In this document: positions 18,991 through 26,891 of the stretch, piece after piece | How the letters are laid out: every line of letters starts with the position of its first letter | Numbering within the stretch: position 1 is the first letter of the stretch | Source of the DNA: Clostridium sp. | Lineage (GTDB): Bacteria > Bacillota > Clostridia > Clostridiales > Clostridiaceae | NCBI RefSeq assembly: GCF_029267215.1 | Contig: NZ_JARIDH010000039.1 | Span: forward strand, 1-60,848 | Direction: 5' to 3' | DNA: 60,848 nt | Program-made: the position numbers and the translations under genes | Notes under the pieces: generated by a model | What the model saw: the letters and a program-made list of their open reading frames with translations, nothing else | Databases searched by the model: none | What the model was told of the DNA's origin: nothing

Positions 18991-19611
18991 ATGTTAGTTA
19001 AGTCAGTTATGACAAAGAGAGAAAATTTAAATTTAGTAAATTCTAAAACTTTACTTAAAGATGCATTAAAGATTATGGAGGATAATAAATTTTTATCAAT
19101 TCCTGTAGTTGATATTGATGAATTTAAGGGGTCTATTTCAAAAAGTGCAATATATGAGTATTATTTTAAAAATAATATTGGAAAAGATGACTTATTAAAT
19201 AATATTACTGTTGATGAAATAATAGAAAAAGAAATTCCTATAATATATAAGGAAGAAAACATAGAAACTGCTGTTTCAATGCTTGAAAAAATGAGAATAT
19301 CATTTGTTGCTGTTGTTGATGAGTTTGGAGATTTTAGAGGAATATTAACTCATAAAGCAGTATTTAAGGAGTTTACAAATGCTTTTGGATTAAATAAAGG
19401 AAAAAGGATAGTTATAAGATCTTATGATGTTCCAGGGCAATTATCAAAAATAACTAAAATAATTTCTCAAGAAGAGGGAGATCTTTTAAGTGTGGTAATT
19501 GTGGATACTAAAACTTTGACCAATGTTAAAGAAGTCATAGTAAGAGTTGAAAATGGAGATATTGAAACAATAAAAAGAAAATTAAAAGAAGCTGGATTTA
19601 AAGTGGCATAA
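18991..19611 (+). CDS. CBS-domain pair protein with C-terminal ACT domain
   Basis: 206 residues. Two CBS motifs cover about residues 1-130 (SVMTKRENLNLVNSKTLLKD and IPIIYKEENIETAVSMLEK), followed by an ACT-like domain from about 137 (RIVIRSYDVPGQLSKITKII). The order matches AcuB-like proteins. CBS modules usually bind adenine nucleotides and ACT domains small ligands, so a sensor or regulatory role is likely, but the target is unknown. It is a single gene with a weak ribosome binding site; the 250-bp gap upstream (18741-18990) holds only AT-rich sequence. Confidence 0.85.
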   Translation: MLVKSVMTKRENLNLVNSKTLLKDALKIMEDNKFLSIPVVDIDEFKGSISKSAIYEYYFKNNIGKDDLLNNITVDEIIEKEIPIIYKEENIETAVSMLEKMRISFVAVVDEFGDFRGILTHKAVFKEFTNAFGLNKGKRIVIRSYDVPGQLSKITKIISQEEGDLLSVVIVDTKTLTNVKEVIVRVENGDIETIKRKLKEAGFKVA

Positions 19612-19783
19612 TTTTTAGAAGTCAGAGAATTATATAGATTACAATAATTTTAGAGTAAATAAGTAGTTGAGTACTTAAATATTTAATAGTAGTTTTATTA
19701 AATAATGTATTGTTATTAGTATTATAATAATTGAGATTTATATAAAAATTTTGTTTTAAAATAAATTTTTATATAAAAAAGTC

Positions 19784-19812
19784 TTGCGTTAATTTAAATT
19801 TTAATATATAAT
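19784..19812 (+). promoter_or_regulatory. Predicted tRNA-Trp promoter
   Basis: TTGCGT (19784-19789) and TATAAT (19807-19812) with a 17-bp spacer; the start would be a few bases before the first tRNA-Trp. Confidence 0.7.
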
Positions 19813-19825
19813 AAGTTCTGTGTTC

Positions 19826-19901
19826 AGGGGTATGGCTCAATTGGTAGAGTAGTGGTCTCCAAAACCATTGGTTGTGGGTTCGAGTCCTACTGCCCCTGCC
19901 A
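19826..19901 (+). tRNA. tRNA-Trp (CCA)
   Basis: A 76-nt tRNA. Acceptor strands AGGGGTA and TGCCCCT pair, the anticodon is CCA, and the 3' CCA is encoded. The T loop reads TTCGAGTCC. Confidence 0.97.
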
Positions 19902-19934
19902 AATTAACACAAAAACATAATACTAACACAATAT

Positions 19935-20010
19935 AGGGGTATGGCTCAATTGGTAGAGTAGTGGTCTCCAAAACCATTGGTTGTGGGTTCAAGTCCTACT
20001 GCCCCTGCCA
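19935..20010 (+). tRNA. tRNA-Trp (CCA), second copy
   Basis: Identical to the preceding tRNA-Trp except for one T-loop base (TTCAAGTCC). The 33-bp spacer and shared terminator suggest one transcript. Confidence 0.97.
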
Positions 20011-20043
20011 AAATCAGTGAAGAAATTCACTGATTTTTTTTGG
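20010..20043 (+). terminator. tRNA-Trp terminator
   Basis: AATCAGTGAA pairs with TTCACTGATT around GAAA, followed by a T tract. Confidence 0.92.
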
Positions 20044-20201
20044 TTAAAAATAAGTATAATATTTATAGATTGAGGGCATAAAACCTCGTTGCTTTAAGCC
20101 TTAGGATGCAAGTCAATTACTTTAGTTTTTGGTCTTGTATATATTTTTTGATTTTTAGGTTTTTAAAGCGTAATAAAAAATTAATTGTAGTGGTGATTGA
20201 G

Positions 20202-21965
20202 ATGAGGAAAATAAATTTAAATATTTTAAATGAAAACGTTAAGAAAAATAAAAATGATTTAAGTGAAACTAAAATAACTATTTTAGGAACTTCAGATATT
20301 CATGGTAGATTTCTTCCTTGGGATTATGCTTCAGACACAGAAGACAAGGAAGGTAGTTTATCTCAAATATCAACTATTGTTAAAGAGGAGAAAAGAAAAA
20401 ACAAAAATATAATACTTATAGATGCAGGAGATTGTATACAAGATAACTTTGTTGAAATATTCAATAAAGGACCAAAGCAACCTATGATTTTAGGTATGAA
20501 TAATATTGGGTATGATATTTGGGAAATGGGAAATCATGAGTTTAATTTTGGATTAGATATATTAAAACATGTAACTTGCAAATTTAATGGGAAAGTTTTA
20601 GGAGGAAACATATATAACTATGATGGAACAAGATATATGGATGGTTATACCATAATAGAAAGAAATGATGTGAAAATAGGGATTATAGGAATGGATACTC
20701 CTATAATAAGTAAATTTGAAAAGCATGAAAATATAAAAGGTATTGAATTTAGAAATCCAGTTTTGGAAACACAAAAAATAATAAAAGAACTAAATGGAAA
20801 AGTTGATGCAATAATAGGTGTTATGCATATGGGAATTAATAATGAAAATGCTATTTCTAATACTGGAGTTTCTGATATTGCTAATAACTGCAAAGAACTT
20901 ACTGCAATTATAGCAGGGCATATGCATAAGGTAGAAAATGAAATTATAAATGGAGTTTTAGTAATGGAACCTGGTAAATACGGGAGAGAAGTTTCGAAAA
21001 TAGAATTAACATTTAAAAAAGAAAATGAAAAAAATATATTAAAAAATAGAAAAGGGGAAAATATTAAGGTAGCTAATAGGGAGTCTGATAAAGAAATTGA
21101 AAATCTTTTAAAGCCATTTCATGAAGAATTGAGAAAAAATGCTAATATCATTATTGGAAAGCTTGAAGGAGTTAACATGGTTTGTGAAGACTACATAAAA
21201 GGAATACCAACTATACATATAGAAGACACTCCTTTAATTGATTTCTTTCATGAAGTAGCAAAATATTATAGTAAGGCAGATGTCATTGCATTAGCAATAG
21301 ATAATGATAGGGCTAAATTAGATCTTGGAGATATAAAGAATAAAGATATAGCTTATAACTACAGATATACTGGAGGAGAAATTAGTGTTTATGAGGTAAC
21401 AGGAAAAGATTTGAAAAAATATATGGAATGGGCAGCAGGATATTTTAACACCTTAAAAGAGGGCGATATAACTCCAAGTTTTAATCCTAATAGAAGATCT
21501 TCAAAATACAGCACTAATGATATGTTTGGTGGAGTAACTTATAATATTGATTTAAGAGAAAAAGAAGGAAATAGAATAAAAAATCTTAAGTATAAGTATG
21601 GAAGAGAAGTTAAAGATTCAGATGTTTTAAAACTAGGAATGAATTCATATAGATTAAATCAATTAAAAGGAAAAGGCAAAATATTTGAAGGAAAAAATTT
21701 TAAAAAGATATGGAATTCTAAAAGTGAGTATGGTGAAGAAGAAGGAACAATAAGAAATCTTGCCATAGATTATATTAAAAATGTTAAGCATGGAATAATA
21801 AACTCAAAAAAACAAAATAATTGGTCTTTAATTGGAATTTATCCTAATTCAGAAAAATATAAAAAGGTAAGAGATTTAGTTAACTCAGGCAAATTAAAAA
21901 TACCTTCATCAGAAGATGGTAAGTACACTAATTTAGTTTCAATAAATGAAAAAAATTTAGGGTAA
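20202..21965 (+). CDS. CpdB/UshA-type 5'-nucleotidase or 2',3'-cyclic phosphodiesterase, no clear export signal
   Basis: Calcineurin-like metallophosphoesterase plus a C-terminal 5'-nucleotidase domain, which in relatives removes phosphate from nucleotides or opens 2',3'-cyclic nucleotides. Metal motifs: GTSDIHGRF, DAGDCIQ, MGNHEFNFG, GVMHMG and IIAGHMHK. The frame is open from 20106, but I favour ATG 20202 (MRKINLN, behind GTGGTGA), giving about 587 residues, because ATG 20106 has no usable ribosome binding site. From 20202 there is no signal peptide and no sortase motif, unlike most CpdB enzymes; the longer start would add a hydrophobic N-terminus. Substrate unknown. Confidence 0.8.
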   Translation: MRKINLNILNENVKKNKNDLSETKITILGTSDIHGRFLPWDYASDTEDKEGSLSQISTIVKEEKRKNKNIILIDAGDCIQDNFVEIFNKGPKQPMILGMNNIGYDIWEMGNHEFNFGLDILKHVTCKFNGKVLGGNIYNYDGTRYMDGYTIIERNDVKIGIIGMDTPIISKFEKHENIKGIEFRNPVLETQKIIKELNGKVDAIIGVMHMGINNENAISNTGVSDIANNCKELTAIIAGHMHKVENEIINGVLVMEPGKYGREVSKIELTFKKENEKNILKNRKGENIKVANRESDKEIENLLKPFHEELRKNANIIIGKLEGVNMVCEDYIKGIPTIHIEDTPLIDFFHEVAKYYSKADVIALAIDNDRAKLDLGDIKNKDIAYNYRYTGGEISVYEVTGKDLKKYMEWAAGYFNTLKEGDITPSFNPNRRSSKYSTNDMFGGVTYNIDLREKEGNRIKNLKYKYGREVKDSDVLKLGMNSYRLNQLKGKGKIFEGKNFKKIWNSKSEYGEEEGTIRNLAIDYIKNVKHGIINSKKQNNWSLIGIYPNSEKYKKVRDLVNSGKLKIPSSEDGKYTNLVSINEKNLG

Positions 21966-21973
21966 TAATATCA

Positions 21974-22211
21974 ATAGGTTCTGTTTTAAACTAGTGTTGA
22001 TTTTAGCTATTCCTTCAGACCTACTTAATTTCGCAGAGAGTTTCTAATTGAATATTCTAGAATAATAGCTAAAGCGAAGAAACTCCCAAAGGTCAAACAA
22101 CTTCGCTTCTTAACGCTATTATTCCTCCATATTCAATGAAACTCTAAACTGCTTATTAAGATGGTCAAAAAGTTCTATCTAAAATCAACACTCTATTAAA
22201 ACTGAGCCTAT
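21974..22211. repeat. Family 1 foldback (MITE-like) element, full-length copy A
   Basis: Imperfect terminal inverted repeats of about 30 bp (left GGTTCTGTTTTAAACTAG then TGTTGATTTTAG; right is the complement with changes). The interior folds into a second long stem whose tip is AGCGAAG (22073-22079) with CTTCGCT (22101-22107). The whole element is symmetric about position 22092. Related copies lie elsewhere in the window. No ORF, and no clear target-site duplication. Confidence 0.75.
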
Positions 22212-22264
22212 GAATAAAAAATCTTTTGGAAAATAAAAGAAAATAAACCATTGGTTTCATAGAT

Positions 22265-22293
22265 TTATAATCTGAATTTTGGTTAATATAATA
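22265..22293 (+). promoter_or_regulatory. Possible forespore-type promoter of the SASP gene
   Basis: TTATAA and TATAATA separated by about 17 bp resemble sigma-G/F promoters in spacing and -10 box. SASP genes are normally sigma-G controlled. The match is weak and is inference. Confidence 0.35.
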
Positions 22294-22359
22294 GTGTAAG
22301 CAAGAGATAAACAAATTTCAAAGCTTACTAAATTACCAAGGCCAAAGGAGGAATTTAAA

Positions 22360-22542
22360 ATGTCAAAATCATTAGTACCAGAAGCAAAGAATGGATTAAG
22401 TAAATTCAAAACAGAGGTAGCTAGAGAGCTAGGAGTTCCATTTAGTGATTACAATGGAGACTTAAGTTCAAGACAATGTGGTTCCGTTGGTGGTGAAATG
22501 GTAAAAAGAATGGTAGAAGCATACGAAAGCCAAATAAAATAA
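22360..22542 (+). CDS. Alpha/beta-type small acid-soluble spore protein
   Basis: DNA-coating protein of the spore core, degraded by GPR on germination. 60 residues, full length. The germination protease site is in KTEVARELG and the DNA-binding C-terminal half has LSSRQCGSVGGEMVKRMVEAY. AGGAGG lies seven bases before the ATG. It is one of several such genes expected in C. perfringens; I cannot tell which numbered ssp gene this is. Proves a spore former. Confidence 0.96.
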   Translation: MSKSLVPEAKNGLSKFKTEVARELGVPFSDYNGDLSSRQCGSVGGEMVKRMVEAYESQIK

Positions 22543-22600
22543 AAACCTTTCGCTAATTATTCAACGGAAAAGATTCATATTAAAGTAGGAGGAAATTAAA

Positions 22601-22675
22601 ATGATAGTTGAAACAGTCATAATTAATAGAATCCTACAGAGTGATTCTAAAGAGATAATAAAGGAAGAAATGTAA
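22601..22675 (+). CDS. Tiny ORF, 24 residues, strong ribosome binding site
   Basis: It starts with ATG 22601, seven bases after AGGAGG, and encodes MIVETVIINRILQSDSKEII followed by four more residues. I know no family. The TAA overlaps the ATG of a second tiny ORF (TAATG), and both lie before a terminator, on the SASP transcript or their own. Could be a small spore protein or chance. Confidence 0.4.
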   Translation: MIVETVIINRILQSDSKEIIKEEM

Positions 22676-22701
22676 TGGCGGATAATCCACCAAAGCATTA
22701 A
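22675..22701 (+). CDS. Tiny ORF, 8 residues, coupled to the previous one
   Basis: ATG 22675 follows AAGGAAG at a good distance and overlaps the upstream stop. It encodes MADNPPKH and then TAA; reading on in frame gives DYTSTKKG before the terminator. It may be the start of a small gene broken by a stop (CAA to TAA would need one change), or a chance frame. Confidence 0.25.
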   Translation: MADNPPKH

Positions 22702-22723
22702 GATTATACTTCTACCAAAAAGG

Positions 22724-22769
22724 GACTACATATAGGATGTTTTACATCTTATATGTGGTCTTTTTTTTT
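22724..22769 (+). terminator. Terminator after the SASP/tiny-ORF region
   Basis: GACTACATATAGGATG pairs with CATCTTATATGTGGTC (two G-U pairs), followed by nine T. Confidence 0.93.
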
Positions 22770-22823
22770 GATTTTACCTATGATAGAATTAGAATTAATT
22801 GGAATAAGTAGGGAGAGATTTTT

Positions 22824-23960
22824 TTGAAAAATGTGAGAATATTACATTTAAGTGATGTGCATTTTGATACTCCTTTTAGAGAATTGCCTAAGGAAATTGC
22901 AATTTTAAGAAGGAATGAAATAAGAGAATGTTTTAGTAGAATAATAGATAAAGCTATAGAGAAAAAAGTTGATTTGATACTTTTAGCTGGAGATATTTTT
23001 GATAATGATACAGTAGAAAAGAATACTCTCGTTTTTATAAAAAAACAAATGGAAAAAGCAAATTTACATAATATAAAAATATTTATATCTACGGGAAATC
23101 ATGATCCTTATAATCAAAAGTCTTTTTACAATATGATTAAATGGAGTGAAAATGTGCATATTTTTAAAACTACAATGGAAAGATTGGTTTTAGATGAATT
23201 AGGAGTGGTTGTTTATGGACAATCATTTAAAGATAAGTATCAGAGAGAATCTATGTTAAAAGATTTTAAACCTAATTGTGAAGATGATGATTTAGTGAGA
23301 ATAATGCTTCTTCATGGAGAGATTAAAGATGGTGAAAATAGTGAATATAATAAAATTTCATTAAATGAAATTGAAAAAAGTGGTATGGATTATATTGCTT
23401 TAGGGCACATACATAGATTTTCAGGTATAAATAAGATTGGAAACACAACATATGCATATTCAGGATGTCCAGAGGGAAGAGGTTTTGATGAACTGGGTAA
23501 AAAAGGAGTAATCATAGGTGAACTTTCTAAAGGTGCTTCTGAACTGAATTTTATGAAGATGAATAAAAGAGAATATATTATTAAAGAAGTTGATATAAGT
23601 GACTTTGAAACTAAGGAAGATATAATAGATGAGTTACTAACTATTCCTAGAGAGAAGAGAATGAGAAATCTTTTTAAAATCAAGTTAAAGGGAAGAGTTA
23701 AAGAATATTTTAACTTAGATTTATCTCTCTTAGAAAATACACTTAAAGAAGAGTTTTTTTATTTTAAAATAATTGATGAAACTAAACCATTTCTTAATAC
23801 TGATGAATTAAGAAATGAATATTCAATGAGAGGAATTTTTTGCTCATTAATGAAAGATGCTTTTCATGAAAAAGAATATGAAGATGAAATACTAGAAATG
23901 GCTTTTAAAATCGGGATGGAAAGTCTTTTAGATGGAGAAGTGAATTTGGATGAGGATTAA
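22824..23960 (+). CDS. YhaO/SbcD-like metallophosphoesterase
   Basis: Calcineurin-like nuclease subunit, 378 residues. Metal motifs LHLSDVHFDTP, LAGDIFDND, STGNHDPY, LLHGEI and ALGHIHRF are in order. The start is TTG 22824 behind GGGAGAGA; no ATG is suitably placed. The ORF overlaps the following SMC-like ATPase gene by 11 bp, the arrangement of sbcD-sbcC and of B. subtilis yhaO-yhaN. Because the partner carries membrane segments, YhaO is the better comparison than SbcD. Role in DNA end processing is inferred from the family. Confidence 0.88.
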   Translation: MKNVRILHLSDVHFDTPFRELPKEIAILRRNEIRECFSRIIDKAIEKKVDLILLAGDIFDNDTVEKNTLVFIKKQMEKANLHNIKIFISTGNHDPYNQKSFYNMIKWSENVHIFKTTMERLVLDELGVVVYGQSFKDKYQRESMLKDFKPNCEDDDLVRIMLLHGEIKDGENSEYNKISLNEIEKSGMDYIALGHIHRFSGINKIGNTTYAYSGCPEGRGFDELGKKGVIIGELSKGASELNFMKMNKREYIIKEVDISDFETKEDIIDELLTIPREKRMRNLFKIKLKGRVKEYFNLDLSLLENTLKEEFFYFKIIDETKPFLNTDELRNEYSMRGIFCSLMKDAFHEKEYEDEILEMAFKIGMESLLDGEVNLDED

Positions 23961-26712
23961 GAAGCTTAATATAAAATCCTTTGGAAAGTTAGAAAATAAA
24001 GAGTTAGAACTTGAAGAGGGATTTAATATAATTTATGGAGAGAATGAAAGTGGTAAAAGTACCATTCAATCCTTTATTAAAGCCATGTTATATGGTGTTG
24101 ATGGTAAAAAAGGAAAGAAGAGATTAAAAGATAGAGTTAAATATACTCCTATTGGAAAAGGAGAGTTTTCAGGTGAATTATTAATAGAGGATGAAGGAAA
24201 AGAGATATTAATAGATAGAACCTTTGGAAAAAGTAAAAAACTTGATAGTGGTAAGGTTTTTGATAATTTAACTGGAGAAGAGATTTTAGAATATAACTTA
24301 GAAAATATAGGTAAAGATATTTTAGGAATATCTAGTGAAGAGTTTAAAAATACATTATATATTAGTCAATTAGGATGTAAAATAGAGAATTCTAAGGAAG
24401 ATGAGATATTAAATAGAATAATGAATATTTTAGAAAGCGGAGAAGATGAAGTTTCATATAAGAAGATAAAAACTAATCTTGAGGAAGCTAAAAAGAAAAT
24501 AAGTAACACTAGAAAAAGTGGACAACTAGATAAACTTAAAAATATAGAAAGTAAACTTTTAGAAGAAAGATTTAAAAGGGAAAAAATTCATGAAGAAAAT
24601 ATAGAGGATGAATTAAAACTTTTAAATTTAAAAGAAGAAAGAGAAAATATTAATGAGCTTATTAAAAATTTAGAAGTTTATAAAGATGTTTTAAAGAAGA
24701 GAGAATTAGAAAAGGAAGTTAAAAACTTAAGGGAATATTTAAATAAAAAAGAAGAGCTTATAAAAAAGAAAGAACTTTTAGAAAAAGAAATAGGCTCCTT
24801 TGATTCTATTGAAAAGATTAATGAAATAAAAGATGAAATTGGAAAGATTGAAGATTTAAAGCTTTCTTTAAGTGAAAAAGAAGCTGAATATGAAAAACTA
24901 AATTTATTATTAGAAGAAAAAAAAGAAGCCTTAAAAAGATATGGTATTTTAAATGAACTTCCATCAAATGTTGAGCCTAAAATAATTGAGTTAATACTTG
25001 AAGAAAGTAATCTTAAAGAAAAATATAAAAGTATAGAAGATATTAAAAATGAAGTATTTATGCTAAAAGAAAAGAGAGATGATTTCTTAAGTCACTTAAA
25101 TACTTTAAATCTTACTAATGAAAAAGTCAAAGAGATAGAAGAAGATTTGAAACTATATGAAATAAAAAGTAAAGAAGATACTGAAATTATTGGTCTTGAA
25201 GAAATGTTGGAAGACTTTTCAAAGAAAGAATCTAGAATTTCCTTAAAGATAAGATTATTTAGGGTATTACAAGGATTCTTATTAATAGGTGAGGGGATTA
25301 CTTTATTTACTTATGTAAAGGATGAAAATATATTTAAACTAGCAACCTTAATATTCATAATGCTTATTTTACTATATACTTTAGCTAAAAATAAGTATTA
25401 TAAAAAACAATTAATTGAACTTGAAAAAGAAGTTAAAGAAGTAGAAAAAATAAATAATACTGAAGAAGAAGTTAAGCTTTTAAAGGATAAAATTAATGGA
25501 TACAAAACTTTACTTAAAGCTAAAAATAGAAAAGAAATTTTAGAAACATTAGAAGATTATAAATTTGTTAATAGAGAATTAGACTTAGTTTCTGTAGAAA
25601 TAAAGGCTAAAGAGGATAATCTACTACTTCTAAAAGAAAATTATGTAAAAGAAAAACTCATTGATAATCAAAAATTTATAGGGAAATTATTAAGAGTTAC
25701 AAGAAAAGAATCATTAGAAGAGATTCTTGAAAGTTTAAAAGAGAAAAGTGAAGAGGATAAGAGTATAAAGATACTTAATGAAAAGATAGATGAAGTTAAA
25801 ATTAGAATAGATGAATCTGTAGAAGAAATTATTAGACTTGAAAATAAAATTAAATATTTATCTAGGGAAACAATTTTAGAAAATGTGAAATTAAGTTCTT
25901 TAAATAAAAATTTAGATGAAATACTTAATAAAATTAAGGAGAAAAATGAAGTCAAATTAAAACTTGAAAATATAGAAGAGAGTTATAATCTTTTACTAAA
26001 AGGAAGAAATATAGAAGATTTAGAAAGAAAAATATCTAATAATTTAAGAAGTCATATAGAAATTGATTTCTCTGACGAAGAAGAAATATTAAGTAAGATA
26101 AAACTTAAAAATAAAGAATTATTAGAAAAAGAAAAAGAGATTAAAGATGTTGAATACTTAATAAAAGAGAGGGAAGCCTCAAGTAGAAGTTTATTTATTA
26201 TAGATGGAGAACTTTACGAAACTAGAGAAAAAATTAAGAGTTTAAGCAAAAAAGAAAAGGCTATAGATATTACTTTGATTTATATGGAAAAAGCATTTAA
26301 AAAACTTCAAAAAAGTTTTGGCCCTGTTATAAATAAAAAGGTTTGTGAGGTTTTTGGAAAAGTAACAGGTGAGAGGTATAAGGATTTAAGGGTTTCTGAG
26401 GATTATAACTTATCTGTTAGAAATCTTGAAAATAATAGTATAATGGATAGCTCATATCTTAGTACTGGAACTTATGATCAAATTTATCTAGCTCTTAGAT
26501 TAGGAATAATTGATATAATATTTGAGGATAAAAAGGTTCCAATAATTTTAGACGAAAGTCTTGCAAGTTATGATAATAAAAGATTAGAGAGAATGCTTGA
26601 AACATTATATGAAAAATCTAAGAAAGATCAAGTCATACTGTTTACATGCAATAAAAGAGAAATTAATATTTTAAAGGGAAGAGAAGGGGTTAATATATTA
26701 ACTTTAAATTAG
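23950..26712 (+). CDS. YhaN-like SMC/Rad50-type ATPase with membrane segments in the coiled coil
   Basis: 920 residues. Walker A at about 30-40 reads YGENESGKST, and the C-terminal end has the ABC-type signature SSYLSTGTYDQIYLALRLG and Walker B VPIILDESLASYD. The middle is a long Lys/Glu-rich coiled coil. Unlike SbcC it contains two hydrophobic segments near residues 440-480 (FLLIGEGITLFTY and LATLIFIMLILLYTLA), as in YhaN, so the complex should sit at the membrane. No zinc-hook CxxC is visible. The ATG overlaps the phosphoesterase gene by 11 bp; a terminator follows. Confidence 0.88.
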   Translation: MRIKKLNIKSFGKLENKELELEEGFNIIYGENESGKSTIQSFIKAMLYGVDGKKGKKRLKDRVKYTPIGKGEFSGELLIEDEGKEILIDRTFGKSKKLDSGKVFDNLTGEEILEYNLENIGKDILGISSEEFKNTLYISQLGCKIENSKEDEILNRIMNILESGEDEVSYKKIKTNLEEAKKKISNTRKSGQLDKLKNIESKLLEERFKREKIHEENIEDELKLLNLKEERENINELIKNLEVYKDVLKKRELEKEVKNLREYLNKKEELIKKKELLEKEIGSFDSIEKINEIKDEIGKIEDLKLSLSEKEAEYEKLNLLLEEKKEALKRYGILNELPSNVEPKIIELILEESNLKEKYKSIEDIKNEVFMLKEKRDDFLSHLNTLNLTNEKVKEIEEDLKLYEIKSKEDTEIIGLEEMLEDFSKKESRISLKIRLFRVLQGFLLIGEGITLFTYVKDENIFKLATLIFIMLILLYTLAKNKYYKKQLIELEKEVKEVEKINNTEEEVKLLKDKINGYKTLLKAKNRKEILETLEDYKFVNRELDLVSVEIKAKEDNLLLLKENYVKEKLIDNQKFIGKLLRVTRKESLEEILESLKEKSEEDKSIKILNEKIDEVKIRIDESVEEIIRLENKIKYLSRETILENVKLSSLNKNLDEILNKIKEKNEVKLKLENIEESYNLLLKGRNIEDLERKISNNLRSHIEIDFSDEEEILSKIKLKNKELLEKEKEIKDVEYLIKEREASSRSLFIIDGELYETREKIKSLSKKEKAIDITLIYMEKAFKKLQKSFGPVINKKVCEVFGKVTGERYKDLRVSEDYNLSVRNLENNSIMDSSYLSTGTYDQIYLALRLGIIDIIFEDKKVPIILDESLASYDNKRLERMLETLYEKSKKDQVILFTCNKREINILKGREGVNILTLN

Positions 26713-26746
26713 GATGTTAGTATAAAAATAAATATTACTTTAAAGG

Positions 26747-26799
26747 AAGCTAAATAGGTTAAAGGAAAGGTTTATCTTTAATGTATTTAGCTTTTTATT
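26747..26799 (+). terminator. Terminator of the yhaO/yhaN-like operon
   Basis: AAGCTAAATA (26747-26756) pairs with TATTTAGCTT, enclosing a smaller TTAAAG/CTTTAA helix, followed by a T-rich run. Confidence 0.8.
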
Positions 26800-26863
26800 A
26801 TGGAAGTTTTTTTATATTTATTGACAATAATAGAAAAGTAATATAAATTATAAAGTATAATAA

Positions 26864-26878
26864 TGCAAATCATTTGCA
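26864..26878 (+). promoter_or_regulatory. 7-1-7 palindrome, candidate Fur-family (Zur-like) operator
   Basis: TGCAAAT-C-ATTTGCA is a perfect 7-1-7 inverted repeat 13 bp before the ATG of the metal-binding lipoprotein, just downstream of TTGACA (26821) and TATAAA/TATAAT -10 candidates. Fur-family operators share the 7-1-7 layout, though the bases differ from the B. subtilis Zur and Fur consensus. Metal control is inferred. Confidence 0.55.
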
Positions 26879-26891
26879 AACAGGAGGACTT

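Noticed and set aside
19737-19777. AT-only inverted repeat before tRNA-Trp as a terminator
   Set aside because: The stem has only A-T pairs and no T tract after it on the plus strand; likely AT background.
20058-20111. A c-di-GMP or preQ1 riboswitch before the CpdB-type gene
   Set aside because: Conserved core sequences of these classes are missing.
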